Below, piece by piece: positions 26,530 to 34,644 of a stretch of DNA of 64,000 bases (within the stretch, counting starts at the first letter, position 1; the number at the start of each line of letters is the position of its first letter). This stretch comes from Flavobacterium aquaticum (GTDB taxonomy: Bacteria; Bacteroidota; Bacteroidia; Flavobacteriales; Flavobacteriaceae), in assembly GCF_003259835.1 (NCBI RefSeq), contig NZ_QLMI01000003.1:1-64000 (forward strand), written 5' to 3'. The notes beneath the pieces are model-generated. The model worked only from the letters and a program-made list of their open reading frames with translations, ran no database searches and had not been told where the DNA came from. Made by a program: the position numbers and the translations under genes.

Positions 26530-26640
26530 AACCACATAGAAACATAGGTTTAAATCTTTAGGCGTTTCACTTTTTTGAGAAAAGATAGCTCTTGTGAACT
26601 ATAACGAACTCCTAAAAAAATTCTATGATTCTATGTGGTT
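26530..26640. repeat. Long-range 18-bp inverted repeat
   Basis: AACCACATAGAAACATAG (26530-26547) and CTATGATTCTATGTGGTT (26623-26640) are complementary at 17 of 18 positions, separated by 75 bp. It lies between the convergent EamA and M13 genes. Nearby text (CCACAGATTAAAGGATTTTCACAGATTG, written here in two parts: CCACAGATTAAAGG and ATTTTCACAGATTG) also looks repeat-derived. It is a probable dispersed intergenic element. Confidence 0.65.
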
Positions 26641-26648
26641 AAATAATA

Positions 26649-28718
26649 TTACCAAATTTTCACACGTTTCTCAAAAGGTAAATACATACCGTTGTGTGGT
26701 AAAATATTGAACGCTTTGTAGAACGCTTCCACATTTTGTAACGGCACATAAGCACGATACATTCCTGGTGAATGTGGATCCGTTTTTACTTGGTTTTTAA
26801 TCGCTTCGTCACGCATTTTACTTCTCCAAATGGTTGCCCAAGAAATAAAGAAACGTTGTTCTGGTGTGAAACCATCGATTAAACCTGGGTTTCCGTTTGC
26901 TTTCAAATAAATTTGTAAACCGTCGTAAGCTGCGTTAACACCTCCTAAATCTCCAATATTTTCACCTAAAGTGAATTTTCCATCAACAAAAATTCCAGGT
27001 AATGGTTCTAAAGCTGAATATTGGTCAGCTAAAGCACTTCCTAAAGTGGTGAATTGCTTTAAATCTTCATCACTCCACCAATTAACTAAATTTCCATCAG
27101 CATTGTATCTTGAACCTGAATCGTCAAATCCGTGTGAAATTTCGTGACCAATTACGGCTCCAATTCCACCATAATTTACGGCTTCGTCTGCTTTGTAATC
27201 ATAAAAAGGTGGTTGTAAAATAGCCGCTGGGAATACAATTTCGTTGTTTGTTGGACTGAAATATGCATTTACCGTTTGTGGCGACATTCCCCATTCTTCT
27301 TTGTCAACTGGTTTGCCTAATTTTTCAATGTTTTTCTTGTGACTCCATTTTGCGTACATTTTTGAATTATCAAAATAGGTTCCTCCTTGTTCTGGAGATT
27401 TTACTTCAAGAGCTGAATAATCTTTCCATTTATCAGGATATCCGATTTTCACTCGGAATTTATTCAATTTGATTTTCGCATTTTCCTTAGTTGCTTTTGT
27501 CATCCAAGGCAAATTGTTGATTCGGTTATCAAAAGCCAACATCACATTTGCAATCATTGCTTGCGCTTTTGCTTTTGCTTCTGGCGGGAATTTTTTAGCT
27601 ACGTATAGTTTTCCTAATGCTTCACCTAATCTTCCGTTAACTGTTGCTAAAGCTCTTTCTTCCGCTGGACGTTGTTTTACTGCTCCAGTTAATGTTTTTC
27701 CGTAGAAGTCAAAATTAGCATTTTCTATTTCAGTTGAAAGTAATCCCGAAGAACCTCTTAAAGCTGTCCAACGCATGTACGCTTTCCAATCTTCAACTTG
27801 ATTGTCTTTTAAAATGGTTTCAACTGTTTGTAAATATTTTGGTTGCGAAACTACTAACGAATCTACTTTACCAATTCCTACAGATTGAAAATAAGTATCC
27901 CATTTTACTGTTGGAACTAATTTTTGCAAATCAGCAAAACTCATTGGATTGTATGTTTTTCTTCTATCTCTACGCTCAACTCTATCTAAAGTTGCAGTTG
28001 ACATTTTAGTTTCTAATGCTAAAATTTTCTTAGCATTCGTATTGGCTGTAGCTTCAGATTCACCTAAATATTGCAACATTCTGGTTACGTGAGCTATGTA
28101 TTTTTCGCGCTTTTCTTTGTTGTCTGGCGCATCGGAAACGTAGTAATCTCTATCGGGTAAACCAAGGCTTCCTGTTCCTACATAAATTACGTTTTTGTTG
28201 CTGTTTTTAGCATCGGCACCAATGTAACTTCCGAAGAAACCTAATCCCATTTCTGGTTCCATTTCGGCTAATAAAGCAACTAATTGGTCCGCATTCTGAA
28301 CACTATTAATTTTAGCTAAATATGGTTTTAACGGATCAATTCCGGCTTTATTTCTGCTTACGGTATCTAAAACAGTTTTATACAAGCTAATTGCTTTTGC
28401 TTGGTCTGAATTTGGATCGATAGTTTTGTCGTTGATAGCTTCTTTCAAGATAGCCATTACATCGTCATCGGTATTTTTACGAAGCTCGTCAAAACTTCCC
28501 CAACGTGTTCTGTCAGCTGGGATTTCGGTTTTATCTAACCAAGTTCCGTTTACATAACGATTGAAATCGTTTGCTGGATTTACGGATTTATCCATATATC
28601 CTACATTAATTCCTACTGATTCTTTTTTTGTAGCTACTTCTTGTGACGATTTACAAGATATTAGTACCGTTGACAAAAAAAGAAATCCTAGACTTCCTTT
28701 TAAAATTACTCTATTCAT
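26649..28718 (-). CDS. pepO: M13-family zinc metallopeptidase lipoprotein (PepO/neprilysin-like)
   Basis: A 689-residue lipoprotein (lipobox LISC, modified Cys near residue 22). The catalytic HEISH is at 525-529 and the third zinc ligand Glu near 586 in GENIGDLGG. The substrate-binding NAYFSPTNNEIVFPAAILQ and the C-terminal W are typical of M13 enzymes, which cut peptides of limited size. It is probably anchored in the outer or inner membrane facing the periplasm or outside. It lies 3 nt downstream of the S8 protease gene on the same strand, so the two form a peptide-degrading pair. Confidence 0.95.
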   Translation of the reverse strand: MNRVILKGSLGFLFLSTVLISCKSSQEVATKKESVGINVGYMDKSVNPANDFNRYVNGTWLDKTEIPADRTRWGSFDELRKNTDDDVMAILKEAINDKTIDPNSDQAKAISLYKTVLDTVSRNKAGIDPLKPYLAKINSVQNADQLVALLAEMEPEMGLGFFGSYIGADAKNSNKNVIYVGTGSLGLPDRDYYVSDAPDNKEKREKYIAHVTRMLQYLGESEATANTNAKKILALETKMSTATLDRVERRDRRKTYNPMSFADLQKLVPTVKWDTYFQSVGIGKVDSLVVSQPKYLQTVETILKDNQVEDWKAYMRWTALRGSSGLLSTEIENANFDFYGKTLTGAVKQRPAEERALATVNGRLGEALGKLYVAKKFPPEAKAKAQAMIANVMLAFDNRINNLPWMTKATKENAKIKLNKFRVKIGYPDKWKDYSALEVKSPEQGGTYFDNSKMYAKWSHKKNIEKLGKPVDKEEWGMSPQTVNAYFSPTNNEIVFPAAILQPPFYDYKADEAVNYGGIGAVIGHEISHGFDDSGSRYNADGNLVNWWSDEDLKQFTTLGSALADQYSALEPLPGIFVDGKFTLGENIGDLGGVNAAYDGLQIYLKANGNPGLIDGFTPEQRFFISWATIWRSKMRDEAIKNQVKTDPHSPGMYRAYVPLQNVEAFYKAFNILPHNGMYLPFEKRVKIW

Positions 28719-28721
28719 AAA

Positions 28722-30344
28722 TTACTCTTTTATTATACGTCTTACTACTGATTTATTATGCGATGTTATTCGAAGAAAATATACTCCTGATGAAACAGAA
28801 GACAAATTAAGTTGTATTTCGGAATTTGAAACTTCAAAATCTTTTTTAGACCAAACCACCTTACCTAAAACATCATACACTTTAATTTCTGAAATTTCAT
28901 TTTTACCTGTTATTAAGTTAAAAATTTCTTTTGAAGGATTTGGGTAAACCACAATGTTATTTTCTTCAAAAGATTCACTACTTAAATTTTGTTCTATATT
29001 ATTGAGAGCGGCTAACATATTTGGAATTGGACCAATATTTTTAGTTAAATCTCCTCCTTGAGCAACTCCAGTGCTTTTGAGAATGGTTCTCATTTGTTGA
29101 GATGTTAAAGTATTATTTGTTTGACTTTTATAATAAGATTGTAAAACGCTAACAACGCCTCCTATTTGAGCTGTTGCCGCGCTTGTACCAATAAAAGACA
29201 TATAAGACTGATTGAAATCGTTATTAAACAAAAGAGCTCCATAACCTGGAATTGCCCCTGTAGTTCTTACATTTAAAAACCATCCTTGTACATCAACTCT
29301 TGCTCCGTATGAGCTTCCATAAGTTATTCCACCTGAAACATATGAATAAATACTATGACTTAAATTAGCTGTTCCGGCACCAACGATGATGGCACCACTA
29401 TCTCCATAATTCAAATAGTTTTGATAATCTAAACTGTCCAAATTTTGAAAACCATTCCCTGCAGCTGCAACAACAATTCTTCCAGCATCAGTTAGTGCTT
29501 TTGTTAAATTCCAAACCAAAATATCATACTCAGCTGGAACAAAACGAGGGTCTGAGACTGCACCGTTAAATCCGTAAGCTTGCATTTCAAAAACAATTAC
29601 ATCACCAATTACCGAATTATTTAAAGCTTGAGTTATTGCATTTGTTCTACTATAACCGCTCTGCTGCCATTCGGGATATAACCAAACTTGTTGTGCTCCA
29701 TGAGCAATTCCAGTAATTCCATAAGAACCATTATTACCAAATAAAACCCCCATTGTAGCTGTTCCGTGCTCTGTATAACTAATTGAAGCACCCGTATTCA
29801 CATCCATTCCAGGTGCTATATTGCAATTAGCATCATTAAACTCTTCATGGTTTTTATTAAATCCATACTCAATATTATGAATGGTAACATTTTGACCCGA
29901 ATAACCTAAATTCCATACTGCTTCAGCGTTTAATCCAGGATTTGCTTGTAAATAAGTTTGTTGTGAAACATAACTAGGTGTAACAGGCAAAATATCTCCT
30001 GGAGGAGGAATTATTCTGTTTTCTGTAAATAAATACGGGACTTTTCTAGAACTTAAAAAAGTTAATAACTCTTGATTAAAATTTGAAACTGTAAAATAAT
30101 TCTTTAACTTTTTTACATTTGAATTGGTTCCTGTAATTTTAATTGCATCTCGCTCTAATTCAAGAAATTTATCTTCTGAGATGTTGTAGAATGGCTTTGT
30201 TGTAAATCCTTTGGCAGTAATATAATCGATGATTTCCTTGTTTTCCCCCTCTAAATTAATAACTAAACTATTCTGACTCTTAACGAGATGAATAGTAAAA
30301 AATAAAAAAATAGAGAAAAGGTAATTTTTAATCATACATCGCAT
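28722..30344 (-). CDS. S8-family (subtilisin-like) protein with T9SS sorting domain
   Basis: A 540-residue secreted protein. The signal peptide ends IHLVKSQ; a second ATG at 30335 is an equally good start. A pro-region lies to about residue 130, followed by a subtilisin-like domain with the catalytic His near 193 (EHGTATMG), oxyanion Asn near 297 (AAAGNGFQ) and Ser near 388 (FIGTSAATA). At the expected Asp position the sequence is HNIEYGFN, with Asn157 or Glu159 instead of Asp. A type A T9SS sorting domain (VVYPNPSKEIFNLI...ISEIKVYDVLGKVVW...SGVYFLRI) ends the protein. A -7 element lies at 30365-30372. Confidence 0.9.
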   Translation of the reverse strand: MRCMIKNYLFSIFLFFTIHLVKSQNSLVINLEGENKEIIDYITAKGFTTKPFYNISEDKFLELERDAIKITGTNSNVKKLKNYFTVSNFNQELLTFLSSRKVPYLFTENRIIPPPGDILPVTPSYVSQQTYLQANPGLNAEAVWNLGYSGQNVTIHNIEYGFNKNHEEFNDANCNIAPGMDVNTGASISYTEHGTATMGVLFGNNGSYGITGIAHGAQQVWLYPEWQQSGYSRTNAITQALNNSVIGDVIVFEMQAYGFNGAVSDPRFVPAEYDILVWNLTKALTDAGRIVVAAAGNGFQNLDSLDYQNYLNYGDSGAIIVGAGTANLSHSIYSYVSGGITYGSSYGARVDVQGWFLNVRTTGAIPGYGALLFNNDFNQSYMSFIGTSAATAQIGGVVSVLQSYYKSQTNNTLTSQQMRTILKSTGVAQGGDLTKNIGPIPNMLAALNNIEQNLSSESFEENNIVVYPNPSKEIFNLITGKNEISEIKVYDVLGKVVWSKKDFEVSNSEIQLNLSSVSSGVYFLRITSHNKSVVRRIIKE

Positions 30345-30364
30345 CGCCTCTAATTACAATTTCA

Positions 30365-30372
30365 CAAATATA
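30365..30372 (-). promoter_or_regulatory. -7 element for the S8-M13 protease operon
   Basis: TATATTTG on the minus strand fits TAnnTTTG, 20-29 nt before the two candidate ATGs. No well-spaced -33 is evident. Confidence 0.5.
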
Positions 30373-30446
30373 ATGAACATAATCAACAAATTAGAATTTT
30401 AACAAATGTCTATTCGTGTTTTAACAAAACTCATTTGATTTATGAT

Positions 30447-30454
30447 TATTTTTG
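30447..30454 (+). promoter_or_regulatory. -7 element for the SCO gene
   Basis: TATTTTTG fits TAnnTTTG and ends 10 nt before the ATG at 30465, implying a very short leader. It excludes the in-frame TTG at 30435 as the start. Confidence 0.5.
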
Positions 30455-30464
30455 CAAAAAAATT

Positions 30465-31160
30465 ATGTTCGCTATTATTGCCCCTTATAAAAAGTTTTTA
30501 ATCATTTTTGGAGTACTTTCTATCCTTATATATTTTGGTATTTATAACTTACTTTCTCCAGAAAAAATGCTTCCGATTTATTCGCCAAGAGATATTAATC
30601 CTGAATTAGTAGATTCTACAGTGCAACATATTGGCAACGATCATAAAATTGCTGATTTTGCTTTTACAAATCAAAATGGGAAAGTAATCACCCAAAAAAA
30701 CTATGAAAATACGATTTATGTAGCCGATTTCTTTTTTACCACTTGTCCAACAATTTGCCCAAAAATGACCGATAACATGGTTTGGTTACAAAATCAATTG
30801 AAGAACAACCCAGAAGTAAAACTATTGTCTTTCTCTGTTACACCTGATATCGATACGCCTGAAGTTTTAAAAAAATATGCTCAAGAAAAAGGTGTTGATG
30901 ATTCGCGTTGGAATTTAGTTACCGGAGATAAAAAGGATATTTATTATCTAGCCAGAAAATCCTATTTAGCTGTAAAAACAGGAAAGCCTGAAGAAATGTA
31001 TGACATGGTGCATACTGAAAATTTCATCTTGGTTGACAAGAATAAACGAATTCGTGGTTTTTATGATGGCACTAATTTAGATAAGCCTACCGATGATCCA
31101 AAAACAAAAAACATGAAACAACTTTTAGAAGATATTTTGTGGCTTAGCGAAAACCAATAA
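30465..31160 (+). CDS. SCO1/SenC-family copper chaperone-like protein
   Basis: A 231-residue membrane-anchored thioredoxin-fold protein. The N-terminal helix is FLIIFGVLSILIYFGIYNLL. The metal/redox motif CPTICPK in FFFTTCPTICPKM and the distant His in MVHTENFILVD complete the SCO copper site. SCO proteins deliver Cu to the CuA centre of cytochrome oxidase or act as a thiol reductase. The ATG at 30465 is chosen because the promoter lies inside the longer TTG frame. It stands just upstream of feoA but has separate transcription signals. Confidence 0.92.
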   Translation: MFAIIAPYKKFLIIFGVLSILIYFGIYNLLSPEKMLPIYSPRDINPELVDSTVQHIGNDHKIADFAFTNQNGKVITQKNYENTIYVADFFFTTCPTICPKMTDNMVWLQNQLKNNPEVKLLSFSVTPDIDTPEVLKKYAQEKGVDDSRWNLVTGDKKDIYYLARKSYLAVKTGKPEEMYDMVHTENFILVDKNKRIRGFYDGTNLDKPTDDPKTKNMKQLLEDILWLSENQ

Positions 31161-31182
31161 GTTAATTTTCATAAATAATTTG

Positions 31183-31208
31183 CTAAAGTTGACAATTATC
31201 AGTTTTAG
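31183..31208 (+). promoter_or_regulatory. 26-bp imperfect palindrome, candidate metal-regulator operator of feoAB
   Basis: The site begins CTAAAGTTGACAA and ends TTATCAGTTTTAG. It equals its own complement at 20 of 26 positions, and all mismatching symmetric positions are purine/purine or pyrimidine/pyrimidine exchanges. It lies immediately upstream of the feoA -7 element (31224-31231) and covers the -33 region, as expected for a repressor such as Fur or a DtxR-family protein. The identity of the regulator is inference. Confidence 0.6.
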
Positions 31209-31223
31209 TCCGATTATAATTTT

Positions 31224-31231
31224 TACTTTTG
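31224..31231 (+). promoter_or_regulatory. -7 element of the feoAB promoter
   Basis: TACTTTTG fits TAnnTTTG and lies 26 nt before the feoA ATG. Confidence 0.6.
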
Positions 31232-31257
31232 TATTTTAATTCAATCTAAATAAGGAA

Positions 31258-31485
31258 ATGGAAATTTGTTCTTCTGAACTTAAAATTGGAGAAGTTGCCG
31301 AAATAACCTCCATCAATCTAGATGAAATCCCACTAAAACTTTTAGAAATGGGATGTTTACCTGGAAATTCCATTACTTTAATTCAAATTGCGCCTTTGGG
31401 CGATCCTTTGTATTTTAACGTAAATGATTCGCATGTAGCTATTCGATTAGAAACGGCTAAAGAAATCACGGTTACCAAATTGTAA
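31258..31485 (+). CDS. feoA: Ferrous iron transport accessory protein FeoA
   Basis: A 75-residue SH3-like protein (LKIGEVAEITSI, then KLLEMGCLPGNSITLIQIAP and GDPLYFNVNDSHVAIRLETA). FeoA binds FeoB and modulates Fe(II) import. The usual feoA-feoB order is kept, with 5 nt between the genes. The upstream palindrome and -7 element suggest iron-dependent control. Confidence 0.95.
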   Translation: MEICSSELKIGEVAEITSINLDEIPLKLLEMGCLPGNSITLIQIAPLGDPLYFNVNDSHVAIRLETAKEITVTKL

Positions 31486-31490
31486 TTCTC

Positions 31491-33593
31491 ATGAGTAAAA
31501 ATCCTATCAAAGTTGCTTTAATTGGAAACCCAAATGTGGGCAAAACATCGGTTTTTAATGAATTAACAGGATTGAATCAACAAGTGGGAAATTATCCTGG
31601 AATCACCGTTGAAAAAAAACAAGGCGTTTGCAAATTAAACGAAACCACTAAAGCTAAAATCATCGATTTACCCGGAACTTACAGCTTAAATGCAAGTTCA
31701 ATTGATGAAAATGTGGTGATTGAATTATTACTAAATAAGAATGACGAAGATTTTCCAGATGTTGCCGTAGTGGTGACCGAAGTGGAAAACTTAAAACGAA
31801 ATTTACTCCTTTTTACCCAAATTAAAGATTTAGAAATTCCTACCATTTTAGTCATTAACATGGCGGATAGAATGGAATTAAAAGGAATTGAGTTAGATAT
31901 TCCTGTTTTAGAAAAAGAACTAAAAACGAAGATTGCTTTAATTAGTTCACGCAAAAAAACTGGAATTGACAACCTAAAAAAACTAATTCTCAATTATGAA
32001 AACCTTTCAACCGAACCATGTTTGAATGCTTCGTCAATTGATCCAGAATATTTTAATAATTTAAGAAGAGCGTTTCCAAATCAGCTGTTGTACAAACTTT
32101 GGTTAGTGATTACTCAGGATGTCAATTTCTTGAATCTTGACCGAAACGAAATCAAAAGCTCGTTTACCAAATCGCATTCCGATTTAAAAAAATTACAACA
32201 AAAAGAAACTATAAAGCGTTATCAATTTATCAATGACACGCTAAAATTAGGTCAAAAAATAGATGTTTCAAAAGCAACAGATATTCGTGCAAAAATCGAC
32301 CGAATTCTGACACACAAAATTTTCGGTTACGTTATTTTCTTTGGAATTTTAATGTTGATCTTCCAATTTTTATTTGATTGGAGCAGTATTCCGATGGATT
32401 TCATTGATGAAACCTTTGCCAATTTAAGTTCGCTTGCTAAACAACATCTTCCAGCGGGAGAATTTACCAATTTAATAAGCGAAGGATTGATACCTGGGAT
32501 TGGTGGAATTGTGATTTTCATTCCGCAAATTGCCTTCTTATTCTTGTTTATTTCCGTCTTAGAAGAAAGTGGCTACATGAGTCGCGTGGTATTTTTGATG
32601 GATAAAATCATGCGAAAATTTGGGTTGTCTGGAAAAAGTATTGTGCCTTTAATCTCAGGAACTGCTTGTGCGATTCCGGCGATAATGAGTGCAAGAAATA
32701 TTGAAAATTGGAAAGAAAGATTGATTACGATTTTAGTTACGCCATTCACTACTTGTTCGGCAAGATTACCAGTTTATGCGATTTTAATTTCCTTAATTAT
32801 TCCCGAAAAAAGAGTGTTAGGGTTTTTAAGTTTACAAGGTTTAACCTTAATGGGATTGTATTTATTAGGATTTGGAATGGCGATTTTTTCAGCGTACTTA
32901 CTGAATAAATTTTTAAAATTAAACTGCAAATCGTATTTCGTAGTTGAAATGCCAAGTTATAAAATTCCGATGTTTAAAAATGTTGGAATTAACGTTTTAG
33001 AAAAAACCAAAGCCTTTGTTTTTGGTGCCGGAAAAATCATTTTGGCGTTATCAGTAATTTTATGGTTTTTAGGTTCTCACGGATTAAGTGATGATTTTAA
33101 CAATGCTGAAAAAATAATAACCGAGCAAAATAAAAACAAAACCATTACTGCCGAAGCATTTGAAGATCAAGTGAATTCTTTCAAACTAGAGAATTCTTAC
33201 ATCGGTTATATGGGAAAAGCCATTGAACCCGTTATTCGACCTTTAGGTTATGATTGGAAAATAGGAATTGCAGTAGTAAGTTCATTTGCGGCTCGTGAAG
33301 TTTTCGTTGGAACATTAGCTACCATTTACAGCGTTGGAAGTCATAGCGAAGAAGAAACTACCATTAAAAACCGAATGGCTGCAGAAGTACAACCAGAAAC
33401 CGGTAAAAAAATATTCAATTTTGCTACTGGAATTTCTTTGCTACTATTTTATGCTTTCGCAATGCAATGTATTTCTACTTTAGCCATTGTGAAAAAAGAG
33501 ACCAATTCATGGAAATGGCCGATAATTCAGTTGGTTTTTATGAGTGGATTTGCGTATGTAACTTCGTTAATTGCCTATCAATTTTTGAAATAA
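31491..33593 (+). CDS. feoB: Ferrous iron transporter FeoB
   Basis: A 700-residue GTPase-coupled Fe(II) permease. G1 is GNPNVGKTS (12-20), G3 IIDLPGTYSL, G4 INMADRM, and a GDI region follows. The membrane part from about residue 280 has two gate-like repeats (CAIPAIMSARN and TCSARLPVYAILISL). The length is normal. Next is a secreted protein of unknown role 38 nt downstream; the FeoB-associated small peptide that often sits next to feoB lies 3.3 kb away, at 36939. Confidence 0.97.
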   Translation: MSKNPIKVALIGNPNVGKTSVFNELTGLNQQVGNYPGITVEKKQGVCKLNETTKAKIIDLPGTYSLNASSIDENVVIELLLNKNDEDFPDVAVVVTEVENLKRNLLLFTQIKDLEIPTILVINMADRMELKGIELDIPVLEKELKTKIALISSRKKTGIDNLKKLILNYENLSTEPCLNASSIDPEYFNNLRRAFPNQLLYKLWLVITQDVNFLNLDRNEIKSSFTKSHSDLKKLQQKETIKRYQFINDTLKLGQKIDVSKATDIRAKIDRILTHKIFGYVIFFGILMLIFQFLFDWSSIPMDFIDETFANLSSLAKQHLPAGEFTNLISEGLIPGIGGIVIFIPQIAFLFLFISVLEESGYMSRVVFLMDKIMRKFGLSGKSIVPLISGTACAIPAIMSARNIENWKERLITILVTPFTTCSARLPVYAILISLIIPEKRVLGFLSLQGLTLMGLYLLGFGMAIFSAYLLNKFLKLNCKSYFVVEMPSYKIPMFKNVGINVLEKTKAFVFGAGKIILALSVILWFLGSHGLSDDFNNAEKIITEQNKNKTITAEAFEDQVNSFKLENSYIGYMGKAIEPVIRPLGYDWKIGIAVVSSFAAREVFVGTLATIYSVGSHSEEETTIKNRMAAEVQPETGKKIFNFATGISLLLFYAFAMQCISTLAIVKKETNSWKWPIIQLVFMSGFAYVTSLIAYQFLK

Positions 33594-33631
33594 AAGGCAT
33601 ACTTTTTGATTGTCTTCAAAAAACAAAATTG

Positions 33632-34462
33632 ATGAAAAATACATTATTTGTACTGTTTACTATTTTAACTTTAAATAGTTCTTTTTCTCAGAAAATCGAC
33701 AAGTCTAAAAATGAATTAAAATCGGGAAATTCTTCGCATTCTTCAAGCTCAAATAACAGTTCCTCGAGTTCAGGGTCTTCCAGAAGTTCTTCTTCAAATG
33801 ATTTTGGATTAGCTAGCTTATTTGTTGAAGGCTTATTGTATGTAAGTTTTTATTCCACTATTGGAGATTACAGAAGTGAAAATCATTTATACAACCCATT
33901 ATCTAAATATCCTTATTTTGATGGTGAATCAGGAAATTTTCAAAAAGAAAATGACAGTATTCAATATGAAAACTTGATGCGATTTGATGTTGAGAATCAT
34001 TTTCTGTATAGCAACAATAATTTATTCGGAAATCATCTAAAAGCAAAATTTAGACCTTTTCAATATTTTTATGTGCAAGCCAATTATCGTGAATTATTGG
34101 AAAAAAACATGTTAACAAATCGTTTTTCAAACCTATCATTATTTCAATTTAACGTGGCTTACGATAGAATTCGATTCAAAAAATTCAATTTAGGCTGGAC
34201 ACTTGGCGCAACTTATGTTGGCAATGATGTACAAAAAGCAGGTTTTTCCTATGGTTTACATACGGATGTTTTTGCAATAAAAAACATAAGTTTTAATAGC
34301 GCTATGATTTGGAGTAAAATAAATGGCTTACCCGTAAACTCTTTTGAAATCAGAGGAAAATATCATAAAAAGAATTATTTTTTCTCTTTAGGATATGAAC
34401 ACTTAAAAATTGCTTCTCCAAATTACAATTTCACAACAATTGGTACTGGAATTTACTTCTAA
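33632..34462 (+). CDS. Secreted Ser-rich-linker protein of unknown function
   Basis: A 276-residue protein with a signal peptide (MKNTLFVLFTILTLNSSFSQ). A Ser-dominated low-complexity stretch of about 30 residues follows (SSHSSSSNNSSSSSGSSRSS). The remainder is beta-rich, has alternating aromatic/polar residues and ends in GTGIYF, which looks like a small outer-membrane barrel (inference). The frame is open upstream into feoB, but the ATG at 33632 gives the proper signal peptide. It lies 38 nt behind feoB and may be co-transcribed, hinting at a metal-related role. Confidence 0.75.
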   Translation: MKNTLFVLFTILTLNSSFSQKIDKSKNELKSGNSSHSSSSNNSSSSSGSSRSSSSNDFGLASLFVEGLLYVSFYSTIGDYRSENHLYNPLSKYPYFDGESGNFQKENDSIQYENLMRFDVENHFLYSNNNLFGNHLKAKFRPFQYFYVQANYRELLEKNMLTNRFSNLSLFQFNVAYDRIRFKKFNLGWTLGATYVGNDVQKAGFSYGLHTDVFAIKNISFNSAMIWSKINGLPVNSFEIRGKYHKKNYFFSLGYEHLKIASPNYNFTTIGTGIYF

Positions 34463-34587
34463 AAAAGGCGTTTTTATCATATAATATTAAAACATTCTTC
34501 GTTTTTAATAAAAAAAGTAATTGTTTTTTCTTAAAACTTCACATTGTGAATAATTCGACCAAATCCTTTAAAAAACCCTATTTATAA

Positions 34588-34619
34588 TTTGTCTAAATAA
34601 ATTTTAGTGATTATTTTTG
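34588..34619 (+). promoter_or_regulatory. Promoter of the first TonB-dependent receptor gene
   Basis: TTTG at 34588-34591, a 20-nt spacer and TATTTTTG at 34612-34619 match the Bacteroidetes consensus. The spacer carries CTAAA and TTTTAG segments that could be part of a regulator site. Confidence 0.7.
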
Positions 34620-34644
34620 CTCTGTAGAATTAATCTAAATAAAG

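Noticed and set aside
31189..31220. TTGACA (31189-31194) and TATAAT (31215-31220) before feoA look like an E. coli sigma70 promoter.
   Set aside because: Bacteroidetes primary sigma factor uses TTTG/TAnnTTTG, the spacing is 20 bp, TTGACA is part of the larger palindrome, and a proper -7 element TACTTTTG lies downstream.
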